Part shown: positions 1 through 5,619 of the stretch, piece after piece
How positions within the stretch are numbered: the first letter of the stretch is position 1
Layout of the letters: each line of letters opens with the position of its first letter
Source: an uncultured Garciella sp.
GTDB lineage: Bacteria; Bacillota; Clostridia; Eubacteriales; Garciellaceae
Length of the DNA: 13,247 nt
Direction: 5' to 3'
Assembly (NCBI GenBank): GCA_900555725.1
Contig: USMD01000052.1
Span: 1 to 13,247 of the forward strand
Notes under the pieces: model-generated
The model's input: only the letters and a program-made list of their open reading frames with translations
Told to the model about the DNA's origin: nothing
Databases searched by the model: none
Program-made: the position numbers and the translations under genes

Positions 1-15
1 ATATCTAAGATGTAA

Positions 16-21
16 TATAAT
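16..21 (+). promoter_or_regulatory. Candidate -10 box for the symporter gene
   Basis: A perfect TATAAT lies about 90 bases before the chosen start codon. The matching -35 box would fall at or before the left edge of the window and cannot be judged. Transcription would begin near position 28, giving a leader of about 85 bases. A small inverted repeat, CTATA at 26-30 and TATAG at 36-40, sits over the presumed start site and could be an operator, but nothing else supports that. Confidence 0.4.
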
Positions 22-43
22 AGTCCTATACAGTATATAGTGT

Positions 44-110
44 AGCACAAACTCGTGCTTGAGAAAAATCTTATTTGTGCAATTTCCTCAAATATAAGAA
101 AGGAGGAAAT
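44..110 (+). promoter_or_regulatory. Structured leader with SD-pairing hairpin upstream of the symporter
   Basis: Three pairings can be read directly. AGCAC (44-48) pairs with GTGCT (55-59). GCACAAA (45-51) pairs perfectly with TTTGTGC (74-80) and excludes the first pairing. ATTTCCTC (82-89) pairs perfectly over 8 bp with GAGGAAAT (103-110), with a 13-base loop. The last hairpin buries most of the AGGAGG SD at 101-106. Mutually exclusive upstream stems followed by a stem that hides the SD suggest control of translation initiation. No known riboswitch class was recognised, and the stems could be chance in AT-rich DNA. Confidence 0.4.
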
Positions 111-113
111 ATT

Positions 114-1361
114 TTGACAAAGTCAAAACTGACAACCAAAATCTTGATTGGTCTCGTTCTTGGTATCATTGCAGGTCTTTTATTAAGTAGTATACCCAAT
201 ATTGCTACCACCTATATTAAGCCTTTCGGAGATTTATTCTTAAATCTTATTAAAATGATTATTGTTCCTTTGGTTCTCGCTTCTCTAGTAGTGGGCGCAG
301 CTAGTATGGGAGATATGAAAAAATTAGGTAGAGTTGGAGGAAAGACCCTGGCTTATTATTTGCTGACAACTGCGATAGCCGTGCTAATTGGTCTTATACT
401 AGGAAACGTCTCACAGCCGGGTGCTGGCCTTGAACTAAACGTAGATATATCAGAAGTTGAAGCTGCTAAAGCTCCTTCCATTGCTGAAACCTTAGTGAAT
501 ATGGTGCCTAGTAATCCAATCCAGGCAATGGTGGATGCTAATATGCTTCAAATCATCGTCTTTGCATTATTCTTAGGGGTTGCCATTACTGCTATAGGAG
601 AAAAAGGAAAACCACTCTATAATTTCTTTGATTCTTTGGCAGAGGTTATGTATAAGGTAACCGCCTTTGTAATGAATTTTGCACCTATTGGGGTATTTGC
701 TTTAATTACACCTGTAGTTGCAACCAACGGGCCCTCGGTTTTATTACCACTATTAAAAGTGATTATCGCAGTTTATCTAGGGTGTATTCTCCACTGTTTA
801 ATCACCTATTCTACTGCGGTAAAAATCTTTGCTAAGATGAGCCCAAAAAAATTTTTTAAAGGAGTTATTTCTCCAGCAACCGTAGCTTTTAGTACTAGCA
901 GCAGTTCAGGTACATTACCTGTATCCATGAAAGCTGCCCAAGAAAATCTTGGGGTGTCGGAATCCATTTCTAGTTTTGTTCTTCCTCTAGGAGCAACTAT
1001 CAATATGGATGGTACCGCTCTATACCAAGGGGTCTGTGCTTTATTTGTAGCCCAGATCTATGGGTTAGATCTTTCCATTACCCAACAATTGACTATTATC
1101 TTAACCGCTACCTTAGCTTCTATCGGAACGGCAGGAGTACCTGGTGCAGGCTTTATTATGCTTACAATGGTTTTACAATCTGTAGGTTTGCCACTGGAGG
1201 GATCTGCATTGATTGCAGGAATCGATAGAATCCTTGACATGGTTAGAACCTGTGTCAATGTGGTAGGGGATCTTTCTGCCTCGGTAGTAGTCTCTGCTAC
1301 AGAAGGAGAATTAGTGGATTCTGAAACTTCAAATCAACACAAAAAACCCCAAGCCCAATAA
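114..1361 (+). CDS. Dicarboxylate/amino acid:cation symporter (DAACS family)
   Basis: Secondary transporter expected to import glutamate, aspartate or C4-dicarboxylates with Na+ or H+ across the cytoplasmic membrane. The start is TTG at 114, seven bases after AGGAGG (101-106), giving 415 residues, a normal family length. An in-frame TTG at 75 has no SD and would add 13 residues. The protein is strongly hydrophobic with many membrane segments. The hairpin-1 serine motif SSSSGTLPVS is at about 262-271 and the Na+-site motif NMDGT at 297-301. The TM8 signature includes D371, D375, R378, T379, N382 and D386, the residues that bind substrate and cation in this family. The tail after about 400 is short and polar. 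It is a single gene, convergent with the copper operon. The exact substrate cannot be set from sequence; GltP/GltT-like glutamate transport is the best guess. Confidence 0.93.
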   Translation: MTKSKLTTKILIGLVLGIIAGLLLSSIPNIATTYIKPFGDLFLNLIKMIIVPLVLASLVVGAASMGDMKKLGRVGGKTLAYYLLTTAIAVLIGLILGNVSQPGAGLELNVDISEVEAAKAPSIAETLVNMVPSNPIQAMVDANMLQIIVFALFLGVAITAIGEKGKPLYNFFDSLAEVMYKVTAFVMNFAPIGVFALITPVVATNGPSVLLPLLKVIIAVYLGCILHCLITYSTAVKIFAKMSPKKFFKGVISPATVAFSTSSSSGTLPVSMKAAQENLGVSESISSFVLPLGATINMDGTALYQGVCALFVAQIYGLDLSITQQLTIILTATLASIGTAGVPGAGFIMLTMVLQSVGLPLEGSALIAGIDRILDMVRTCVNVVGDLSASVVVSATEGELVDSETSNQHKKPQAQ

Positions 1362-1445
1362 GTAGACCTTGGGGTTAAACATATTAAAAACATTCATCCC
1401 TTTCCTATCGTCATAGATGTCTTCATTCGCTGCTCTATGAAACAT
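1329..1445 (-). CDS. Possible 38-residue small protein downstream of copZ
   Basis: The minus strand has an ATG at 1445-1443 with AAGGAG (plus 1452-1457) exactly six bases upstream. It opens a 38-codon frame ending in TGA at 1331-1329. The predicted peptide has a charged N-terminal half (including NEDIYDDRKG) and a hydrophobic end (YLLGLGFFVLI), resembling the start of a membrane segment. It begins 55 bases after the copZ stop. Against it: the predicted cop terminator lies inside the frame, and its T-tract comes before the TGA, so terminated transcripts would lack a stop codon. It also overlaps the end of the symporter gene in antisense. I do not recognise it. It may be a chance ORF or a decayed remnant. 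Confidence 0.22.
   Translation of the reverse strand: MFHRAANEDIYDDRKGMNVFNMFNPKVYLLGLGFFVLI
1341..1376 (-). terminator. Intrinsic terminator of the copper operon (minus strand)
   Basis: AACCCCAAG (1345-1353) pairs perfectly with CTTGGGGTT (1368-1376) around a 14-base loop. On the minus strand the stem runs into six T residues (plus-strand A1341-A1346), as expected for a Rho-independent terminator of copZ transcripts. On the plus strand the stem is followed by AAAC and not T, so it should work poorly for the symporter. The stem overlaps the last codons and stop of the symporter gene. Confidence 0.65.
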
Positions 1446-1500
1446 CTATAACTCCTTAAATTTAACAAGTACCAATTTTACAGGGCAGCTTCTTCTGCTA

Positions 1501-1716
1501 TTATAAGGCTTCTATCCCAACTACCTCATATCCTACTTCTTCAATGGCATTTTTAATATCCCCATCTGTTATCCCCTTAGCAGACTCAATAACCGCTTGT
1601 TTTTCTTCTAAACTCACTTCTACCTTATCTACTCCTTCTAATTCTTTTAATGCTTCTGTTACGTGATTTACGCAATGTTGACAACTCATTCCTTCTATAG
1701 ATATTTTCTTTTTCAT
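1501..1716 (-). CDS. copZ: Copper chaperone CopZ (HMA domain)
   Basis: Cytosolic Cu(I)-binding protein of 71 residues, the size of a single heavy-metal-associated (HMA) ferredoxin-like domain. The metal site GMSCQHC supplies C12 and C15 near the N terminus, and the expected VxVxLEEKQAVIE strand and the ending IEEVGYEV follow. His at the second x position of CxxC (H14) is typical of CopZ. The start is ATG at 1716 with AAGGAGG (plus 1724-1730) seven bases upstream. It is the third gene of the csoR-copA-copZ operon, 45 bases after copA, and should hand Cu(I) to the CopA N-terminal domains. The family assignment is firm; the metal is inferred from the operon. Confidence 0.95.
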   Translation of the reverse strand: MKKKISIEGMSCQHCVNHVTEALKELEGVDKVEVSLEEKQAVIESAKGITDGDIKNAIEEVGYEVVGIEAL

Positions 1717-1761
1717 TGGAATTCCTCCTTTAAATTTTTTACTAATTTTAAAATAAAGAAA

Positions 1762-4212
1762 TTACTTAACAGGTTGAAACTTTCTAAGTCTTAGGGCATT
1801 GATCAATACTGATACTGAGCTAAAACTCATAGCGGCTCCCGCAATCATAGGATTGAGTAAAGGCCCACCAAGGAGATAAAGCACACCCATGGCCACAGGG
1901 ATTCCTAGTGTATTATACCCAAAGGCCCAGAAAAGATTTTCTTTAATATTTTTAATCGTGCTTTTGCTTAGCTGTATCGCTGTTACAACATCCATTAAAT
2001 CGCTTTTCATTAAGACAATATCTGCCGACTCCATAGCCACATCTGTTCCAGAACCAATGGCAATTCCTACCTGTGCCTGAGCCAATGCTGGTGCGTCGTT
2101 GATCCCATCTCCAACCATAGCTACTATCTTACCTTCTCCTTGCAATTTCTTTATCTCATTCGCCTTATCTTCTGGCAATACTTCAGCTAAAGTTCTATCA
2201 ATGCCCACTTGTTTTGCAATAGCTGCTGCTGTTCTTTTATTATCCCCTGTAATCATGGCTACTTCTATACCCATTTCATGGAGTTTTTGAATTGCTCTTT
2301 TGCTATTTTCCTTTACCACATCTGCCACAGCAACAATACCAGCTATTGCTCCATTAATGGCAATGTACATAGGAGTCTTTCCTTCCTCCGCTAGCTTATC
2401 GGATGTGGACTCTACTTTTTCCAGAGAAATATTTTTATCTACCATTAACTTTCTGTTCCCTAAAAGAACATTTTTGCCTTCTATTTGTACTTCTATTCCA
2501 TGACCAGGAATGGCCTCAAAGGAATCTATCTTAATAAACTCCAATCCTTTTTTCTGGGCATCTTTTACAATGGATTCTCCTAAAGGATGTTCCGAACCCT
2601 TTTCTGCAGAAGCAGCTATTTTTAATAATTCTTCTTGACTCCTATCTCCTATGGATACAATATCTGTCACCACTGGTTTTCCTTCGGTAATGGTACCTGT
2701 CTTATCAAAAACGATGGTTTGGATCCTATGGGCTGTTTCCAATGCTCCTCCGCTTTTAATAAGCACTCCATTTTCTGCTCCCTTTCCAGTCCCTACCATA
2801 ATTGCTGTTGGTGTTGCCAGTCCCAATGCACAGGGGCAAGCAATGACCAATACGGAAATAAATATGGTAAGGGCAAATTGCAGAGTTTGACCCCCAATGA
2901 AATACCATACTAACCCAGAAAGAACGGCCAAAGTAATTACAATAGGTACAAAGTATCCTGAAATAACGTCTGCTAATTTTGCAATAGGTGCCTTAGATCC
3001 TTGGGCTTGCTCTACTAGTTTTATAATCTGAGACAACACAGTGTCTTTTCCCACCTTAGTTGCCTTGTATTTTATGGTGCCATTTTTATTGATGCTTGCC
3101 CCAATGATCCTATCCCCAGCATGTTTTTCTATAGGAATACTTTCTCCTGTTAACATAGATTCATCCACTGAAGTAGTTCCTTCTACTACGATACCATCTA
3201 CTGGCATTTTTTCCCCCGGTTTTACTAGGACAATATCCCCCTCTTCTACTTCCTCAATAGAAATTTCTACTTCTTTTCCATCCCGTATAATGACTGCTGT
3301 CTTAGGAGCAAGTCCCATTAGCTTTTTAATAGCCTCAGAGGTCTTCCCTTTAGAAACAGCTTCAAAATATTTTCCAAGAGTAATTAGGGTAATAATCACC
3401 GTTGCTGATTCATAGTATAGGTGAGCAGAAAATTCTGTATCTCCACCAAAGGTTCTAATCGTTCCATATAAGCTATATAAAAATGCTGCTGATGTACCTA
3501 TAGCAATCAGGGAATCCATATTAGGACTTCTTTTCAACAAAGTTCGAAATCCCACCTTATAAAATTTCCGACCGGAGATAATCACTGGTATGGTTAAAAG
3601 CAATTGTGCCAATGAAAAATTCACCGGATTCATAGATGGATGGAGAAAGTTTGGTAACGGAAGTCCTATCATATGCCCCATAGAAATATATAGTAGAGGC
3701 ACAGTAAAGATAGCACCTAAAAGAAATCTTCTCCATAATTGTTTCATTTCTGCGTCTTTTCTCTCTTTATCTGTATCTACGCTGGTTTCTTCTTTCATTA
3801 TAGCCTTATATCCAGCCTTTTCTACGGCATTTTTGATATCTGAAATTTTTACTTTAGAAGGTTCATAGCTTATTTTTAGCTTTTCTGTTGCTAGGTTTAC
3901 ATTAGACTGGATGACCCCATCTATTTTTCTAGTAACTCTTTCCACCGCTGCAGCGCAAGATGCACAGGTCATTCCCTCTATAGTAAAGGTATTTTCCACA
4001 GTTTCAGAAATCGCCCTGTATCCTGCCTTTTCCACTGCAGCTTTAATATCTTCTTCTGAAAGTTTTTTCTCATCAAAATCTATATTTAATTTTTCTGTTG
4101 CTAGGTTTACATTAGACTGCATAACTCCATCCAGCTTTCTAGTTACCCGCTCTACAGCAGCAGAACAAGAAGCACAGGTCATTCCTTCTATTCTAAATGT
4201 TTTCTGAGCCAT
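1762..4212 (-). CDS. copA: Cu(I)-exporting P1B-type ATPase CopA
   Basis: ATP-driven copper exporter of the cytoplasmic membrane, 816 residues. Two HMA domains cover about 5-68 and 75-138, each with GMTCASC (C13/C16 and C83/C86). The actuator-domain TGES is at 355-358. The transmembrane metal site CPC is at 459-461, the phosphorylation motif DKTGT starts at D503, the P1B HP motif is at H542-P543, and the hinge GDGINDAP is at 701-708. YN (766-767) and MxxSS (795-799) in the last membrane helices mark Cu(I) specificity (P1B-1). The start has AGGAGA eight bases upstream. The gene lies 30 bases after csoR and 45 bases before copZ, so the three are probably co-transcribed and induced by copper. The two HMA domains are unusually alike at the DNA level (29 identical bases at 3881-3909 and 4091-4119), indicating duplication. 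No lesion is seen. Confidence 0.97.
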   Translation of the reverse strand: MAQKTFRIEGMTCASCSAAVERVTRKLDGVMQSNVNLATEKLNIDFDEKKLSEEDIKAAVEKAGYRAISETVENTFTIEGMTCASCAAAVERVTRKIDGVIQSNVNLATEKLKISYEPSKVKISDIKNAVEKAGYKAIMKEETSVDTDKERKDAEMKQLWRRFLLGAIFTVPLLYISMGHMIGLPLPNFLHPSMNPVNFSLAQLLLTIPVIISGRKFYKVGFRTLLKRSPNMDSLIAIGTSAAFLYSLYGTIRTFGGDTEFSAHLYYESATVIITLITLGKYFEAVSKGKTSEAIKKLMGLAPKTAVIIRDGKEVEISIEEVEEGDIVLVKPGEKMPVDGIVVEGTTSVDESMLTGESIPIEKHAGDRIIGASINKNGTIKYKATKVGKDTVLSQIIKLVEQAQGSKAPIAKLADVISGYFVPIVITLAVLSGLVWYFIGGQTLQFALTIFISVLVIACPCALGLATPTAIMVGTGKGAENGVLIKSGGALETAHRIQTIVFDKTGTITEGKPVVTDIVSIGDRSQEELLKIAASAEKGSEHPLGESIVKDAQKKGLEFIKIDSFEAIPGHGIEVQIEGKNVLLGNRKLMVDKNISLEKVESTSDKLAEEGKTPMYIAINGAIAGIVAVADVVKENSKRAIQKLHEMGIEVAMITGDNKRTAAAIAKQVGIDRTLAEVLPEDKANEIKKLQGEGKIVAMVGDGINDAPALAQAQVGIAIGSGTDVAMESADIVLMKSDLMDVVTAIQLSKSTIKNIKENLFWAFGYNTLGIPVAMGVLYLLGGPLLNPMIAGAAMSFSSVSVLINALRLRKFQPVK

Positions 4213-4242
4213 AAAACACCTCTCCTTTCATTCCTCTCATTA

Positions 4243-4518
4243 TTATTTACCCATAATCTTGGACAAAATTCCTATAACCTCATCTAATTTTTCTTGTTTG
4301 TCCTGTTCATCATCGTGCTCAAAGGCCTCCATTACACAATGATTCACATGTTGTTTTAAAATCAAAAGATTGGCCTTTTTCAGTAAGGATTGAGTTGCCA
4401 TAATCTGGTTAGATACGTCAACACAATATCTTCCTTCTTCGATCATCTTAATAGCTGCCTCAATCTGACCCTTTGATATTTTTAAGGTCTTTAAAGCATC
4501 TCTTTGCTCTTGATTCAT
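4243..4518 (-). CDS. csoR: Copper-sensing repressor CsoR
   Basis: Small all-helical DNA-binding repressor (DUF156/CsoR-RcnR family), 91 residues. Copper ligands can be placed as C32, H57 and C61, matching the Cys-x24-His-x3-Cys spacing of characterised CsoR proteins. The sequence has the family's N-terminal helix (QRDALKTLKISKGQIEAA) and the NHCVMEAF end of the core. The last 20 residues are charged and acidic. Known family behaviour: the apo form represses and Cu(I) binding releases DNA. It is the first gene of the copper operon, so it probably represses itself together with copA and copZ through the site at 4531-4551. The SD is unusual: a G-rich tract at plus 4524-4530 close to the operator, with an extra AGG abutting the ATG. 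Confidence 0.95.
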   Translation of the reverse strand: MNQEQRDALKTLKISKGQIEAAIKMIEEGRYCVDVSNQIMATQSLLKKANLLILKQHVNHCVMEAFEHDDEQDKQEKLDEVIGILSKIMGK

Positions 4519-4530
4519 CCTAACACCCCC

Positions 4531-4551
4531 TACCCCCCGTACCTCGGTATA
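4531..4551 (-). promoter_or_regulatory. Candidate CsoR operator
   Basis: A GC-rich pseudo-palindrome in an AT-rich spacer: TACC at 4531-4534 and GGTA at 4546-4549 flank CCCCGTACCTC. It resembles known CsoR sites, which have TACC/GGTA ends around G or C tracts. It lies just downstream of the -10 box, covering the expected transcription start and the bases before csoR, where a bound repressor would block the promoter. Assignment is by position and resemblance only. Confidence 0.6.
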
Positions 4552-4556
4552 GTCTT

Positions 4557-4585
4557 ATGATAATACTTTTCATTTAACCTGTCAA
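4557..4585 (-). promoter_or_regulatory. Promoter of the csoR-copA-copZ operon
   Basis: On the minus strand, a consensus -35 TTGACA (plus 4580-4585) is followed after exactly 17 bases by TATCAT (plus 4557-4562), four of six matches to TATAAT. Transcription should start near 4550, within the candidate CsoR operator, giving a leader of about 30 bases. Confidence 0.7.
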
Positions 4586-4761
4586 GAAAGTCATAAAATT
4601 TTTATGAGTATTTTTATTCTTAATAATAAAACAGCATTTGATTCAATGAATCTTTTAGAGCTATTATTACCATTTCAAGAATACTAAATTTGTTATAGGA
4701 AATATTTTGAAGAATAAATTTTTGTTTATCCTTATCCTAAGGGGGAAATATACATAATGTA
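4586..4761. other. AT-rich divergent spacer with inverted repeats
   Basis: This lies between the csoR promoter and the zupT start and contains no gene. It holds a perfect 17-base palindrome, TCATAAAA-T-TTTTATGA (4591-4607), directly upstream of the csoR -35 box. A nested inverted repeat follows: TAATAATA (4621-4628) with TATTATTA (4662-4669), enclosing GATTC-aat-GAATC (4640-4652). CCTTA-TCC-TAAGG (4730-4742) lies close to zupT. I see no convincing 17-base-spaced promoter for zupT, although TTGTTT (4722-4727) and TATACA (4749-4754) occur 21 bases apart. Confidence 0.5.
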
Positions 4762-4785
4762 TTGATAAAAATGGAGGATTTTATT

Positions 4786-5589
4786 ATGGAAAAAGCTAAT
4801 ATTTTATTCGCCTTTGGTATCACAATCATCGCAGGCTTGTCCACTGGAATTGGTGGTGCTTTAGCTTTTTACAGCAAAACCACCAACAAAAAATTTTTAT
4901 CCACTACCTTAGGCTTTTCGGCTGGTGTTATGATTTATGTTTCTATGATCGAAATTTTTGCAGAGTCAAAAACTACTCTAGAGAGTATTTACGGTCTAAA
5001 AATGGGTTATTGGTATGCTACCATCGCTTTTTTTGTAGGAATTATCATTATGGGCTTAATTGATAAATTTGTCCCTGAGAAGGAAAATCCCCATGAACTT
5101 CGTGATATCAAAGAAATACAAAAAGATCTTGAACAACAGGGGTTAATGCGAATGGGATTATTTTCTGCAATAGCCATTACCATTCACAACTTTCCAGAAG
5201 GGTTAGCGACCTTTATAAGTGCAATACAAGACCCTACTTTAGGATTTAGCATTGGAATCGCTATTGCTATACACAATATCCCCGAAGGGATTGCAGTAGC
5301 TGTGCCTATTTATTTTTCTACAGGAAACAAAAAACAAGCTTTTAAATATTCTTTTCTCTCGGGATTATCCGAACCATTAGGAGCGCTCGTGGGATTTACT
5401 CTTTTAAGGCCCTTTATTAATGATACGTTATTGGGAATTGTATTTGCAGCTGTTGCAGGGATTATGGTATATATTTCCTTAGATGAACTTTTACCTACTG
5501 CCGAAAAATATGGCTACCACCATCATGCAATTTATGGCTTAGTTGCAGGAATGGCAGTAATGGCCTTGAGTTTATTGTTAACATCATAA
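4786..5589 (+). CDS. zupT: ZIP-family divalent metal importer (ZupT-like)
   Basis: Membrane importer for Zn2+ and probably other divalent metals (Fe2+, Mn2+) into the cytosol. The start is ATG at 4786, eight bases after GGAGG (4773-4777), giving 267 residues, the usual ZupT size. The in-frame TTG at 4762 has no SD. The two ZIP signature motifs of the central helices are HNFPEG (134-139) and HNIPEG (163-168), whose His, Asn and Glu side chains form the metal site. About eight hydrophobic segments are visible, with a charged loop at about 96-120 containing EKENPHE. A late SLDELLP (231-237) is also typical of the family. It diverges from the copper operon and ends in a strong terminator, so it is probably monocistronic. 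Metal preference cannot be decided from sequence. Confidence 0.93.
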   Translation: MEKANILFAFGITIIAGLSTGIGGALAFYSKTTNKKFLSTTLGFSAGVMIYVSMIEIFAESKTTLESIYGLKMGYWYATIAFFVGIIIMGLIDKFVPEKENPHELRDIKEIQKDLEQQGLMRMGLFSAIAITIHNFPEGLATFISAIQDPTLGFSIGIAIAIHNIPEGIAVAVPIYFSTGNKKQAFKYSFLSGLSEPLGALVGFTLLRPFINDTLLGIVFAAVAGIMVYISLDELLPTAEKYGYHHHAIYGLVAGMAVMALSLLLTS

Positions 5590-5619
5590 AAATAGTCAGC
5601 CCGAAGGCTGACTATTTTT
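5588..5619. terminator. Bidirectional terminator between zupT and ileS
   Basis: A perfect 14-bp stem (5588-5601 with 5606-5619) closes on a CGAA tetraloop. The GC-rich core CAGCC/GGCTG is flanked by A and T runs, so either strand ends in a T tract. It starts within the zupT stop codon and overlaps the ileS stop (minus, 5618-5620), and should terminate both convergent genes. Confidence 0.92.

Noticed and set aside
75..113. Upstream in-frame TTG as the symporter start, adding 13 residues
   Set aside because: No SD precedes it, the added residues are not family-like, and AGGAGG sits seven bases before the TTG at 114.
1341..1376. The same hairpin as a terminator for the symporter on the plus strand
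   Set aside because: After the stem the plus strand reads AAAC with no T tract; only the minus strand has the T run.
1413..1449. Inverted repeat ATAGATGT/ACATCTAT as a second cop terminator
   Set aside because: The loop is 21 bases, the stem is AT-rich and there is no T tract on either side; its bases are also explained by the start of the small ORF.
3041..3415. 124-codon plus-strand ORF inside copA
   Set aside because: Antisense shadow of a well-conserved copA region, with no recognisable protein or SD.
4762..4785. Upstream in-frame TTG as the zupT start
   Set aside because: No SD precedes it; GGAGG at 4773-4777 is correctly placed for the ATG at 4786.
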